Shown here one piece after another: positions 17,507 to 29,444 of a DNA stretch of 64,000 nucleotides. Numbering within the stretch: the first letter of the stretch is position 1; each line of letters starts with the position of its first letter. This DNA comes from Microbacterium sp. oral taxon 186 str. F0373 (GTDB lineage Bacteria; Actinomycetota; Actinomycetes; Actinomycetales; Microbacteriaceae): contig NZ_KE150458.1 of assembly GCF_000411455.1 (NCBI RefSeq), positions 570,876-634,875 on the forward strand. Direction: 5' to 3'. The notes under the pieces were generated by a model that ran no database searches, was not told the DNA's origin, and saw only the letters and a list, made by a program, of their open reading frames with translations. The translations under genes and the position numbers were made by a program.

Positions 17507-18568
17507 CTACGCGGGGCCTCCGACGCCGTCGGCCGTGCCGCCCACGACACCGATCTCAGCCAGCCGATCGAGAAGGCCGGCGCCGTCGTCCCCTGTCACC
17601 CACGGCACCGTGGCGGCGGTGTGGTCGTCCACGGCCGTGCGTCCTCCGGCGAGCACCGCCTCCGCCGGCGAGAGCCGGCGGATCGCGACGGCCGTGACGT
17701 GATCGGGGTGCGCGCCCGTGAAGGCCGTGTACAGGGCATCGTCATGCTGCCCGTCGTCACCGATCAGCACCCATCTCACCTGGGGGAACTCGCGCGCGAG
17801 GCGTCGGAGGTTCTCCTCCTTGTGTGCCCGGCCGCTGCGGAACCACCGGTCGTGCGTGGGTCCCCAGTCGGTCAACAGCAGTGCGCCGGGCGGAAAGAGG
17901 TGACGACGGAGAAAGCGCTGGAGCGTCGGAGCGACGTTCCACGCGCCGGTGGAGAGGTAGACCATGGGCGCGCCCGGGTGCTCGCGCACGAGACGCTCGA
18001 GCAGCACGGCCATGCCGGGCACCGGCTGGCGGGCGTGCTCGTTCACGACGAAGGAGTTCCACGCGGCGATGAGCGGCCGAGGCAGGGCCGTCACCATGAC
18101 GGTGTCATCGACGTCGGAGACGATGCCGAAGCGGACATCGGAGCCCACGACGAACACGCGCGTCTCGAACGGCTCCGACCCCTCGACGGTCATCGACAGG
18201 GGCTGCCATCCCGGCTGCAGTCGGGCCGGCAGCACGGCATCGATGACGCCACCGCGATCGGCGATCACCTCGTGTGTGACGCCGTCCACGCTCACCGTCA
18301 CGGTCGCATAACCGACGGGAACGGCAGCGAAGCTGCGCCAACCACGGACGCCGCCGTCGTCGCCACGTCGACGACGCGCGCGGACGGGAGGGACGATCAG
18401 CACACGCCCGAGGACACGAACCCAGTCCTCCCCGCCGTAACCGGGGTACGCGGACACACTGGCGCGCAGCCCACGGGCGCGGGCCCGACGTTCTCGCCAC
18501 GCATGGAACCGGTACTCCAGTCGGGCGATCCAGAGCACCTTCACGCGCGGTGCGGGTTCGGCGGCCAT
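17507..18568 (-). CDS. App1-family (DUF2183) phosphatase
   Basis: The 353-residue protein belongs to the App1/DUF2183 family, whose yeast member is a phosphatidate phosphatase. The HAD-type motif DxDxT is seen as D152-V-D154-D-T156 in IVSDVDDTVM. YLSTGAWN and LIGDDGQHD supply the further motifs. The first 140 residues form the family's N-terminal region. There is no signal peptide, so the enzyme should act in the cytoplasm or at the membrane surface. It starts 4 bases after dedA ends, forming a two-gene operon, which suggests an envelope lipid role. The substrate in bacteria is not established. Confidence 0.88.
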   Translation of the reverse strand: MAAEPAPRVKVLWIARLEYRFHAWRERRARARGLRASVSAYPGYGGEDWVRVLGRVLIVPPVRARRRRGDDGGVRGWRSFAAVPVGYATVTVSVDGVTHEVIADRGGVIDAVLPARLQPGWQPLSMTVEGSEPFETRVFVVGSDVRFGIVSDVDDTVMVTALPRPLIAAWNSFVVNEHARQPVPGMAVLLERLVREHPGAPMVYLSTGAWNVAPTLQRFLRRHLFPPGALLLTDWGPTHDRWFRSGRAHKEENLRRLAREFPQVRWVLIGDDGQHDDALYTAFTGAHPDHVTAVAIRRLSPAEAVLAGGRTAVDDHTAATVPWVTGDDGAGLLDRLAEIGVVGGTADGVGGPA

Positions 18569-18572
18569 CGTT

Positions 18573-19256
18573 TCAGTCTCCCATGCCGTCCGTGCGCTTC
18601 GTGCCGGGAGCCTCGTCGTCCAGTCGCATATGGCGCGCCTCGCGTGCCACGATCACGCGCTTGGCGACGTAGGCGAGAAGGAGGAAGACGATGATCGCAC
18701 CGACGAAGAAGTACCCCGCGGTGTGCAGACGGTCGGCCAACTCTCGGTAGGTGCCCGCCGCCGCTGCCGCCACGCTCACGTAGGCCACGGCCCACACCGT
18801 GCAGGCCGGCGCGGTCCACGCGAGGAAGCGGCGATAGGAGAACCCGCTCATCCCCACCGTCAAGGGCACGAGGGAATGCAGAACCGGCAGAAAGCGGGAG
18901 AGAAAGATGGCCGGTCCGCCGCGCCGTCGCAGGTAGAGCTCGGCGCGAGTCCAGTTGTCTTCGCCGATCCGACGTCCGAGACGCGAAAAGCGGATGCGGG
19001 GGCCGAGCCACCGACCGAGCCAGAATCCGACGCTCTCTCCGATGAGTGCACCCACGACCACGACCACAATGAGCACGACGGCTTCGGCGACCGATCCGAC
19101 GGCCGTGGCAGCGACGATGACGACGGTGTCTCCGGGCACGATCAGGCCGACCAGAACGCTCGTCTCCAGCATGATGGCGACGCCCGCGAGCACCGTGCGC
19201 AGGACGGGATCCACACTCTGCACGGCATCGAGCAGCCATGAGAGGAACTCGTTCAC
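18573..19256 (-). CDS. DedA-family membrane protein
   Basis: DedA proteins are multi-pass membrane proteins; some move undecaprenyl phosphate or phospholipids across the membrane. The 227-residue protein shows the family segments VPGDTVVIVAATAVGS, GESVGFWLGRWLGPRIR and FLSRFLPVLHSLVPLTVGMS. A TAGGCT -10 (19268-19263, minus strand) ends 6 bases before the GTG start, suggesting leaderless translation. The App1-like gene follows in the same operon. DedA plus a lipid phosphatase would fit lipid carrier recycling; that link is inference. Confidence 0.93.
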   Translation of the reverse strand: MNEFLSWLLDAVQSVDPVLRTVLAGVAIMLETSVLVGLIVPGDTVVIVAATAVGSVAEAVVLIVVVVVGALIGESVGFWLGRWLGPRIRFSRLGRRIGEDNWTRAELYLRRRGGPAIFLSRFLPVLHSLVPLTVGMSGFSYRRFLAWTAPACTVWAVAYVSVAAAAAGTYRELADRLHTAGYFFVGAIIVFLLLAYVAKRVIVAREARHMRLDDEAPGTKRTDGMGD

Positions 19257-19338
19257 GGCTCCAGCCTATGGCGGGTGAAGGTGTGTGCACGCTGTGCATT
19301 CGCCCTCGGCGACCGAACGTCACGGCTAGCCTGGAGCG

Positions 19339-20661
19339 ATGAGCTCCAGCCTCGTCGCCCGCCGGCACGACTGGGTCGATCCGGCCGTCGTCTTCGCGAC
19401 GATCCTGTGCGACGACGAGCATGCGTTCTGGCTAGATGCCGGGCCGGCTGCGACGGCAGGATTCAGCTGGATGGGCGTGGGCGCTCCCGACGCAACACCC
19501 CGCGACCTTCCTCTCGTGGCGGACGCGCGGCAGCCGGCGGTAGTGCCGGGTCCGCTGCAGGGCGGCTGGGTGGGGTGGTGGGGGTTCGATGCGGCGGCCG
19601 CGGCCGTCGGCGCGCCCGCGCGCATCGACGACGCCGACGGACCGCAGGAGCTGTGGCTGCGGATCGAGTGGTTCGTCGTCTTCGACCACGCCGCCCGTGA
19701 GGTGTGGATTGCCGCGCCCGCCGACCGCGGCGAGGCCCTCGCCGACGCGGTGGAGGGCGCACGGTCGTCGGCTTCGCGTGTGGCGTCACGCCGCCCCGCT
19801 GCCACACGCCAGGCGGTCCCCATCGCATCGGCCCGCCAGACGCCGGAGGAGTATCGGGCGCTCATCGCGCAGTGCCGAGACGCGATCCGGGCCGGCGACG
19901 CCTACCAGCTCTGCCTGACGACGCGGTTCACGGTCGCGGCATCCACACCCTTCGATCCCGTCTCCACCTATCTCGCGCTGCGCGACGCGCTGCCCGCACA
20001 CCACGGTGGGATCATCCGCAGCGGCGACACCGCGTTGCTCAGCGCGAGTCCCGAGCGCTTCCTCGAGGTCACAGGCGGCGTGGTGCGCACGCACCCGATC
20101 AAAGGCACCCGGCCGCGCGGCCGCGACGCCGACGATGACGCCGCGCTGCGTCGCGCGCTCGTCGACAGTGTGAAGGAGCGGGCCGAGAACGTCATGATCG
20201 TCGACCTGATGCGCAACGACCTGCAGCGGGTGTGCCGGCCGGGGACGGTCCGCGCCGAACGTCTGCTCGAGGTGGAGTCCTATACGGCGGTCCACCAGTT
20301 GGTCAGCACCGTCGCGGGCCAGCTTCTGCCCGACGCCACCCTCGGACACCTGCTGGACGCCGCCTTCCCTGCGGGGAGCATGACGGGGGCGCCGAAGCTG
20401 TCGGCGATGACGATCCTGTCCGCGCTGGAGGGGGCAGGCCGGGGCATCTACGCGGGGTGCTTCGGCTGGGTCGGCACGGACGGTCGCGCCGACCTGGCGA
20501 TGACGATCCGATCGATCGTGCTGCGACCGCACGGCGCATACGTCGGTGCCGGCGGCGGCATCACCTGGCTCTCCGACCCCGAAGAGGAGGTCGCCGAGGT
20601 CGGGCTCAAAGCCCGGGGCCCCCTCGCCGCGCTGGGTGCGAATCTGCCGCCGGGATGGTAG
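19339..20661 (+). CDS. pabB: Aminodeoxychorismate synthase component I
   Basis: It converts chorismate to 4-amino-4-deoxychorismate for folate synthesis, using ammonia from a PabA-type partner. The 440-residue chorismate-binding protein has Lys255 in [15 protein letters not shown] is the PabB signature, while anthranilate synthase has PIAGT, which decides the call. [13 protein letters not shown] and [11 protein letters not shown] are the other family motifs. A TAGCCT box ends 6 bases before the ATG, so the mRNA is probably leaderless. No glutaminase or lyase partner (pabA, pabC) is next to it. Confidence 0.9.
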   Translation: MSSSLVARRHDWVDPAVVFATILCDDEHAFWLDAGPAATAGFSWMGVGAPDATPRDLPLVADARQPAVVPGPLQGGWVGWWGFDAAAAAVGAPARIDDADGPQELWLRIEWFVVFDHAAREVWIAAPADRGEALADAVEGARSSASRVASRRPAATRQAVPIASARQTPEEYRALIAQCRDAIRAGDAYQLCLTTRFTVAASTPFDPVSTYLALRDALPAHHGGIIRSGDTALLSASPERFLEVTGGVVRTHPIKGTRPRGRDADDDAALRRALVDSVKERAENVMIVDLMRNDLQRVCRPGTVRAERLLEVESYTAVHQLVSTVAGQLLPDATLGHLLDAAFPAGSMTGAPKLSAMTILSALEGAGRGIYAGCFGWVGTDGRADLAMTIRSIVLRPHGAYVGAGGGITWLSDPEEEVAEVGLKARGPLAALGANLPPGW

Positions 20662-20731
20662 GACGGGTCCGCTAACCTGGAAGGACGCCTCTCGTGCGTT
20701 CCCGAGCTTTCAGATTGGTCTTCCCCTTCCC

Positions 20732-23314
<2,583 letters not shown>

Positions 23315-23398
23315 TCTCCTCCCCATGAGGGCGGCGCCGGCCGCTCGTCCACGGATGCCGCGCGGACGCTGATCCCGGCGTTACGCCGATGGCACGGT

Positions 23399-24013
23399 GT
23401 GGAGGTGAGTCCGCCCGACATCGACCACGCACCGCGCACCGCCGCCGACGCGCATCGCGCCCGTCGGCGGCGCGTCGGCACCGGTGCGGCCCTGGTGCTG
23501 GTGCTGGCGGCCGCGGCGATCGCGGTCGCGGTGGGACTCGTCCGCTCGGTGGCCACCGCCGACACGGGCGTCGCGGTGGCGCCCGTCGAGATCTCGGCCG
23601 CAGCGCTCTACGTGCACGTGTCGGGTGCCGTGGAGCGCCCCGGGCTCTACCGCCTGGACGGCGGAGCGCGCGTCGTCGATGTGGTCTCCGCGGCGGGCGG
23701 GTTCACGGACACCGCCGATCGCACGGCGGTCAATCTGGCGCGACCTCTCGTAGACGGCGAACAGGTGCAGGTGCCAGAGGTGGGGGAGGCGCCGTCCACC
23801 GGCGAGTCCGTCGGCGGTGACGGACGCGTGAACCTCAACACCGCCGACGTCGCCGCCCTCGACACGCTTCCGCGCGTCGGACCCGCGATCGCAGAGCGCA
23901 TCATCGCGTGGCGCGAGGAGAACGGCCGGTTCACCAGCGTCGACGACCTGCTGTCGGTTCCCGGCATCGGCGAGAAGATGCTCGCCGGACTCCGCGACCT
24001 GGTGACGGTGTGA
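23399..24013 (+). CDS. comEA: ComEA family DNA-binding competence protein
   Basis: This is a probable surface DNA receptor for DNA uptake. The 204-residue protein has one N-terminal membrane anchor (about 27-48), a SLBB-like domain (YVHVSGAVERPGLYRLDGGA), and a C-terminal helix-hairpin-helix unit (RVNLNTADVAALDTLPRVGP ... VPGIGEKMLAGLRDLV). The start is uncertain: GTG 23399 or GTG 23405 are both possible and neither has a good Shine-Dalgarno. It overlaps comEC by a GTGA. Confidence 0.9.
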   Translation: MEVSPPDIDHAPRTAADAHRARRRRVGTGAALVLVLAAAAIAVAVGLVRSVATADTGVAVAPVEISAAALYVHVSGAVERPGLYRLDGGARVVDVVSAAGGFTDTADRTAVNLARPLVDGEQVQVPEVGEAPSTGESVGGDGRVNLNTADVAALDTLPRVGPAIAERIIAWREENGRFTSVDDLLSVPGIGEKMLAGLRDLVTV

Positions 24014-26379
24014 CCGGCACCGCAGCGACGACACCTCAGCCGACCCGCGCCGGCCGGGGCGGCCGATCCCTGCGACGCCGGGACGTGCGCCTCGTGCCCG
24101 TCGCCGCCGGTGCGTGGGTGACGGCCGGCGTCCTCACCGGCACGGCGGATGCCGCGGCATCCGCAGCCGCGCTGCTCTGGGCGAGCGCACTCGTGGTCGT
24201 CCTCGCGCTGGTGCACCGGCGGCCACGCTCCGCTGCGTTCCGGGCGGGACGCAGCGCTCCTGCGCTCGCCCTGGTCGCCATCGTCCTGGCCGTCGCGGCG
24301 GGGGTCGCCTCGCACGTCGCCTCCGCGCTGCCTGCTCGCGGAGCCGTTGCGGCGGCGGAGATCGCCGGGGGACGTGCGCTGACGGTCGACGTCGTCGCGG
24401 TCGGCAAGATCGAACGCGGCGCGGCCGGCTGGCGATTCGACGCCGTGCTGCAGCGGCTCGCCTACGGAGAGACCACGATCACGACACCGGTGCCGGTGCT
24501 CGTACGCACCGGCGACGTCCCGCCGGGACTCGATCTCGGCGCCCGCGTGAGTCTGACCGGAACGGCATGGGCCGCGGGCCCCGGCGAACGGGCCGTCCTC
24601 GTCATCGACGCGTCCGCGACGCCGACGCTGATCGCCGCACCGACGGGAGTGTTCGCTCTCGCCTCTCTCCTGCGCCACGGACTGACCGCCGTCACGACCG
24701 GGCTCCCCGATCCCGGCGGCGGCCTGATCGCCGGTCTCGCGGTCGGCGACACCTCGGGAGTCTCGGACGGGCTCGATGCGGCGATGAAGTCCTCTTCGCT
24801 GTCGCACCTCACTGCCGTGAGCGGGGCCAACTGCGCCCTGGTCGTCGGGATCGCCTTCGCGCTGGCGGCCCTGTGCGGAGCGCGCCGCCCCCTCCGGGTG
24901 ATCGCAGGCCTCGGCACCCTCGTCGCGTTCGTGATCCTCGTCTCGCCGGAGCCGAGCGTCATCCGCGCGGCGACGATGGCCGCCATCGCCATGCTGGGCC
25001 TGCTGCTGGGCCGCACCGGGGCGGGGCTCTCCTTGCTGACGGCATCCATCGTCCTCCTGCTCCTGCTCGACCCGTGGCTGTCGCGCTCGATCGGATTCGC
25101 CCTCTCGGTCGCCGCCACCGCCGCGCTTCTCGTCCTCGCCAGGCCCCTCGCAGATGGCCTCTCGCGGTGGATGCCGCGCACACTCGCCCTTTTCGTCGCC
25201 GTGCCGCTGTCCGCTCAGCTCGCGTGCGGCCCCATCATCGTGCTGATCTCGCCCCAGGTGTCGATCTACGGTGTGGCGGCGAACATGCTCGCCGCGCCGG
25301 CCGCGCCGGTGGGCACCGTTCTGGGGCTCGCCGCCTGCCTGTGCGCCGGCATCCCCCTCCTGGGTGCGGGACTCGCGGCGCTCGCCTGGGTGCCGGCAGC
25401 CTGGATCGCCGCCACCGCCACGACACTCAGCACCCTGCCGGGCAGCGCGATCTGGTGGCCCGAGGGCGTCGGGGGCCTGGCCGCCCTGACCCTTGCCAGC
25501 GCGGCCGTGGTCGTCCTGCTGCTGCGCACACCGCGATCGGCTCGGGTCGCCGCAGTCGTGGTCCTGGCCGTCACCGCGGTCGTCGTGGCCGCAACCGGTC
25601 CCGCCGCGCAGGTCGGTCTTCGCGCCCGCCTTCCCGTCGCCTGGTCGATCGCGGTGTGCGACGTCGGCCAGGGCGATGCGATCGCGATCCGCGCCGCCGG
25701 TCGCGTCGCGCTCGTGGATACCGGCCCCGATCCGCAGGCGCTCACGAGCTGCCTGGAGACGCTCGGTGTGGACCGGGTGGACCTTCTGGTCCTCACCCAT
25801 TTCGACCACGACCACGACGGAGGAACGCGCGCGGTCGCCGGCCGCGTCGACACCGTTCTGCACGGACCGACAGGTGCGCCCGACGACGAACGCACACTGG
25901 CCCGGTTGAGCGACGCGGGAGCCCACCTCGTCCGTGCCGACGCGGGGATGACCGGCACCCTCGGCGATGCCCGCTGGCGCGTGCTGTGGCCGCAGCCGCG
26001 CACCGCCGCAGGAAACGACGGCAGCGTCGTGATCGACATCGCCGGCCCGACCGTGCCTCCGATGCTGATGCTGGGTGACCTCTCTGCCGAGGGTCAGCGG
26101 CGCCTGATGGCGACGGCATCCCTGCGCGCCGCCTACACGATCGTGAAGGTCTCGCACCACGGCAGCGCCGACCAGGAACCGCGGCTGTACGGACGGCTCC
26201 GTGCCGCGGTGGCGTTGATCTCGGTCGGAGCGAACACCTACGGGCATCCGCGAAGCGAGACCCTCGCGATGCTCGAGTCCTTGGGTGCGCGGCTGGCCCG
26301 CACCGACGTGGAAGGTCTCCTCATGCTGTGGACGGAAGCGTCGAGTGTGCGGCTGTGGCACGAGAAGGGATCTCCGTGA
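24010..26379 (+). CDS. comEC: ComEC/Rec2 DNA uptake channel
   Basis: This membrane channel imports single-stranded DNA during transformation. The 789-residue protein has several N-terminal membrane segments and a soluble part. Then comes the Competence domain (LSHLTAVSGANCALV ... PEPSVIRAATMA). A C-terminal metallo-beta-lactamase-like domain carries THFDHDHDGG and VSHHGSADQ. GTG 24010 overlaps the comEA stop. This pair is widespread in Actinobacteria not known to be transformable, so natural competence cannot be assumed from it. Confidence 0.94.
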   Translation: MTGTAATTPQPTRAGRGGRSLRRRDVRLVPVAAGAWVTAGVLTGTADAAASAAALLWASALVVVLALVHRRPRSAAFRAGRSAPALALVAIVLAVAAGVASHVASALPARGAVAAAEIAGGRALTVDVVAVGKIERGAAGWRFDAVLQRLAYGETTITTPVPVLVRTGDVPPGLDLGARVSLTGTAWAAGPGERAVLVIDASATPTLIAAPTGVFALASLLRHGLTAVTTGLPDPGGGLIAGLAVGDTSGVSDGLDAAMKSSSLSHLTAVSGANCALVVGIAFALAALCGARRPLRVIAGLGTLVAFVILVSPEPSVIRAATMAAIAMLGLLLGRTGAGLSLLTASIVLLLLLDPWLSRSIGFALSVAATAALLVLARPLADGLSRWMPRTLALFVAVPLSAQLACGPIIVLISPQVSIYGVAANMLAAPAAPVGTVLGLAACLCAGIPLLGAGLAALAWVPAAWIAATATTLSTLPGSAIWWPEGVGGLAALTLASAAVVVLLLRTPRSARVAAVVVLAVTAVVVAATGPAAQVGLRARLPVAWSIAVCDVGQGDAIAIRAAGRVALVDTGPDPQALTSCLETLGVDRVDLLVLTHFDHDHDGGTRAVAGRVDTVLHGPTGAPDDERTLARLSDAGAHLVRADAGMTGTLGDARWRVLWPQPRTAAGNDGSVVIDIAGPTVPPMLMLGDLSAEGQRRLMATASLRAAYTIVKVSHHGSADQEPRLYGRLRAAVALISVGANTYGHPRSETLAMLESLGARLARTDVEGLLMLWTEASSVRLWHEKGSP

Positions 26380-26431
26380 GCTGCGGCCGAGCGCTGCCTC
26401 GGTGTCGCAAGCCGTCGGTAGGCTGGTGTTC

Positions 26432-27478
26432 ATGCCTTCCGCGCCGCGTCGTCCCGCCTCTCGTGGAGGCGCGCGCACCGCGTCGGCGATCCCGCAGATC
26501 TCCTGGCGGTCGCCGCAGCCTGCCCCCGTTGTTCTGGTGTCGGGACCGGAGGACGTCTGCGCGGAGCGGGCGACCGCCGGCATCCGCGAGTTCCTCCGCG
26601 CGGAGGATGCGAGCCTGGAGGTCTCCGACCTGCGGGCCGACGACTACACCTCCGGAAGCCTGCTGACCCTCACGTCGCCGTCGCTGTTCGGCGAGCCGCG
26701 GCTCGTGCGCGTCGGAGGCGTCGAGAAGTGCTCCGACGCTTTCCTGACCGAGGCCCTCGCCTACATCGAGGCCCCCCAGGACGGCGCGACGGTGGTGCTC
26801 CGCCACACCGGTTCCAGCGTGCGCGGCAAGAAGCTGCTCGATGCGATCCGATCCGGTACCGGTGGCGGCATCGAGATCGCGTGCCCGGCCGTCAAGCGCG
26901 ACTCCGACCGCTTCGACTTCGCAGCCGGGGAGTTCCAGACGGCGCGCAAGAAGATCGCGCCGGTTGCTCTCCGCGCGCTCGTGGGCGCATTCTCCGACGA
27001 CCTCACCGAGCTCGCCGCGGCCTGCCAGCAGCTCATCTCCGACGTGCCCGGCGACATCACCGAGCAGATCGTCGAGCGGTATTACGGCGGCCGCGTGGAG
27101 ACCTCGGCGTTCACGGTCGCCGACACCGCCATCGCCGGCCGCTACGGCGATGCTCTCGTGGCTCTTCGCCACGCCCTCGCCAGCGGCGCCGATCCGGTGC
27201 CGCTCGTTGCCGCGATCGCCTCGAAGCTGCGAACGATGGCGCGCGTCGCCGGCATCCGAGAGTCGTCCGCGTCGCTCGCGGCTCGACTCGGCATGAAGGA
27301 CTGGCAGGTCGATCGCGCGCGCCGTGACCTCACAGGGTGGAACGAGGCGAGCCTCGGTCTCGCCATCCAGGCGGCGGCGCGGGCGGATGCCGAGGTCAAA
27401 GGCGCCTCACGCGATCCCGTCTTCGCCGTGGAGCGCCTCATCACGATCATCGCCACCCGCGCCCCCTACGGCGCCTGA
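26432..27478 (+). CDS. holA: DNA polymerase III delta subunit
   Basis: HolA is the clamp-loader subunit that opens the sliding clamp. The 348-residue protein shows weak but recognisable family features: PAPVVLVSGPEDVCAERAT near the N-terminus, TSPSLFGEPRLVRVGGVEKC, and the helical C-terminal collar region. The comEA-comEC-holA-rpsT order is common in bacteria and supports the call. A TAGGCT box (26419-26424) ends 7 bases before the ATG, favouring a leaderless start here rather than a frame extended into comEC. Confidence 0.93.
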   Translation: MPSAPRRPASRGGARTASAIPQISWRSPQPAPVVLVSGPEDVCAERATAGIREFLRAEDASLEVSDLRADDYTSGSLLTLTSPSLFGEPRLVRVGGVEKCSDAFLTEALAYIEAPQDGATVVLRHTGSSVRGKKLLDAIRSGTGGGIEIACPAVKRDSDRFDFAAGEFQTARKKIAPVALRALVGAFSDDLTELAAACQQLISDVPGDITEQIVERYYGGRVETSAFTVADTAIAGRYGDALVALRHALASGADPVPLVAAIASKLRTMARVAGIRESSASLAARLGMKDWQVDRARRDLTGWNEASLGLAIQAAARADAEVKGASRDPVFAVERLITIIATRAPYGA

Positions 27479-27618
27479 GCGCGGGGGATGCCGCATCCGT
27501 CACTCGGCGGCGCATCCGACCCCGCGCTCATCCGTCCCGTCTGGTCGCATCCGGCACGGATGAACGACCAGACAGGACAGACGAACACACCCTCGCGCAC
27601 GCGCACGCACCGACGACG

Positions 27619-27652
27619 AAGGCCCGCCGCCGCGGATGCGGGGACGGGCCTT
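27619..27652. terminator. Bidirectional hairpin between holA and rpsT
   Basis: AAGGCCCG (27619-27626) pairs with CGGGCCTT (27645-27652), with further G-C pairing inside. It lies between convergent holA and rpsT, 19 bases past the rpsT stop. The T-tract is weak, as is usual for high-GC Actinobacteria. The rest of the 190-base gap shows nothing else. Confidence 0.6.
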
Positions 27653-27670
27653 CGATGATGTGGACGCGGC

Positions 27671-27931
27671 TCAGAGAGCGGAGACCTGCTTCGCGATCGA
27701 CGACTTGCGGTTCGCGGCCTGGTTCTCGTGGATGACGCCCTTGCTCACGGCCTTGTCGAGCTTCTTGGACGCCTTCGCGAGCGCCTTCTCGGCAGCGGCC
27801 TTGTCGCCGGCGGCGATCGCCTCGCGGGTGCGACGCACCTCGGTCTTCAGCTCGCTCTTGACGGCCTTGTTGCGCTCGCGCGCCTTCTCGTTGGTCTTGT
27901 TGCGCTTGATCTGCGACTTGATGTTCGCCAC
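27671..27931 (-). CDS. rpsT: 30S ribosomal protein S20
   Basis: S20 is a helical protein that binds 16S rRNA early in 30S assembly. The 86-residue product begins [20 protein letters not shown] from a GTG start and ends SIAKQVSAL, both normal for S20. A longer in-frame start 33 codons upstream adds sequence foreign to S20 and is rejected. It is transcribed from its own promoter with a leader of about 93 bases. It lies convergent to holA and divergent from the MFS gene. Confidence 0.97.
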   Translation of the reverse strand: MANIKSQIKRNKTNEKARERNKAVKSELKTEVRRTREAIAAGDKAAAEKALAKASKKLDKAVSKGVIHENQAANRKSSIAKQVSAL

Positions 27932-28036
27932 GTTCGACGGCTCTTTCGTTCGGTTTTCGATGGATGTGCCGGGGTAGCGGTAGAGGGACGCCTCCGGCGG
28001 CGTGCGGGGTGGGACCCACACGCAAGCCAATCACCG

Positions 28037-28042
28037 AGTCTA
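28037..28042 (-). promoter_or_regulatory. -10 element of the rpsT promoter
   Basis: TAGACT is read on the minus strand about 105 bases before the rpsT GTG. The predicted leader is long enough for S20 autoregulation, as known in E. coli, but no specific structure is assigned. No strong -35 is visible. Confidence 0.45.
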
Positions 28043-28148
28043 TCAGGTCGCCGCGCGCCGCCCCCGCAATGCGGCCCGCGGCGCCGGGCGTGCGGCATGA
28101 TCGGCTCGTTCGGCCTCATCGACGAGGCCCACCGACGAAGGAGTCGCC

Positions 28149-29444
28149 GTGACAACCGCCTCGCCAGACTCGAGCACCCGGAACGCGCCCCGACGCGCCG
28201 GTGCCGCATGGTTCACACTGTTCACCCTCGCCTGGCTGGCGATCTGGACGGCCCAGCTGACCCCGCTGCAGCTGCTCATCCCGCTGCAGCTGAACACCCC
28301 CGGCGACGCCGACCGGTGGATCTCGGGAGTGGTGTCCTCGGGGACGGTTCTGGCAGCCGGCGGCCTCGCGGGTGTCATCGCCGGCCCGCTCGCCGGCGGC
28401 ATGAGCGATCGCACCCGCGGCGCCTTCGGCAGGCGTCGTCCGTGGGCTCTCGGGGGAGTGGTACTGGGCGTCTTCTCGCTGATCGGCCTCGCGTTCGCCA
28501 CGGGCCCGTGGACGGTGGCGATCTCGTGGATCGGCGTCTCCGTCGGTGTCGCCGTCGCATCCGCAGCGTTCACCGCGATGATCGCCGACCAGCTCACCGA
28601 GCAGCGCGGCACCGCTTCCGCCTCGATCTCGTCCTCGCAGGCCCTCGGAGTCGTCGTCGGCGTGGGGGTCATCGTCCTTCTCGGCCTGGGCGTGATCGCG
28701 GGGTATCTCGTCCTCGGCGGCGTCCTGCTGATCGCGGGCGGCCTCGGCGCCCTGCTGCTGCCCGACCCGCCCGCACCCGCCGCTTCCGCCACCGCACGCA
28801 CCCGTCTCTCCGCCGCGGAGCGCTTCGCCGCATTCCGGGACCGCGATTTCGCGTGGATGCTGTGGGGGCGTCTCGTCGTCAACATCGGCAACGCGCTCGG
28901 TACCGGCCTGCTGCTGTTCTTCCTTCTCTACGGGCTGCACCGCGACCCGGCCGACGCGCAGGACGAACTGCTGCTGCTCATCGTCGTCTACACCGTCTTC
29001 GTCGTCGTGGCCTCCGTCGTCGCCGGGGCGATCTCGGACCGCACCGGACGCCGACGCGGCATGACGGTCGCCGCGGCCTTCGTGCAGGGCGCTGCCGCTC
29101 TGCTGCTCGCGGTGTTCCCGTCCTTCGAAACCGCCCTCCTCGCGGCCGCGCTGCTGGGCGTCGGGTACGGCGCATACATGGCCGTCGGGCTCGCACTCGG
29201 CACCGACCTCCTGCCGTTCGCCGAGGACAGCGCGCGCGACCTGGGCTTCGTCACCGTTGCGGCGAGCCTGGGGCAGCTGCTGGGACCGCTCGTCGGTGCC
29301 GGCCTCGTCGCCGCTGTCGGGGGGTTCTGGCTGCTGTTCCTCGGCGGCGCCGTGCTGTCGGTGCTCGGCGGACTCATGACCCTGATGGTGCGGGCTGAGC
29401 CCCGGCATCCATCGTCGCCAGCGCCAGGTCCACAACGGCGTTGA
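28149..29444 (+). CDS. MFS transporter
   Basis: This probable proton-coupled transporter is 431 residues long with about 12 membrane helices. The MFS loop signature appears as GGMSDRTRGAFGRRRPW between helices 2 and 3, with a related ISDRTGRRRG in the second half. The substrate is unknown; the loop style resembles sugar/cation-symporter-like members of the family. GTG 28149 follows a strong GAAGGAG. The 3' end runs 71 bases into the convergent hydrolase gene. Confidence 0.9.
   Translation: MTTASPDSSTRNAPRRAGAAWFTLFTLAWLAIWTAQLTPLQLLIPLQLNTPGDADRWISGVVSSGTVLAAGGLAGVIAGPLAGGMSDRTRGAFGRRRPWALGGVVLGVFSLIGLAFATGPWTVAISWIGVSVGVAVASAAFTAMIADQLTEQRGTASASISSSQALGVVVGVGVIVLLGLGVIAGYLVLGGVLLIAGGLGALLLPDPPAPAASATARTRLSAAERFAAFRDRDFAWMLWGRLVVNIGNALGTGLLLFFLLYGLHRDPADAQDELLLLIVVYTVFVVVASVVAGAISDRTGRRRGMTVAAAFVQGAAALLLAVFPSFETALLAAALLGVGYGAYMAVGLALGTDLLPFAEDSARDLGFVTVAASLGQLLGPLVGAGLVAAVGGFWLLFLGGAVLSVLGGLMTLMVRAEPRHPSSPAPGPQRR

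Noticed and set aside
24010..26379. Natural competence system as a special feature
   Set aside because: comEA/comEC with holA is a standard cluster in Actinobacteria, and no pilus or other competence genes are in the window.
23647..26583. 978-codon open frame on the minus strand over comEA/comEC
   Set aside because: Low-complexity Arg/Gly/Asp-rich translation opposite well-recognised ComEA and ComEC; a shadow of high GC content.
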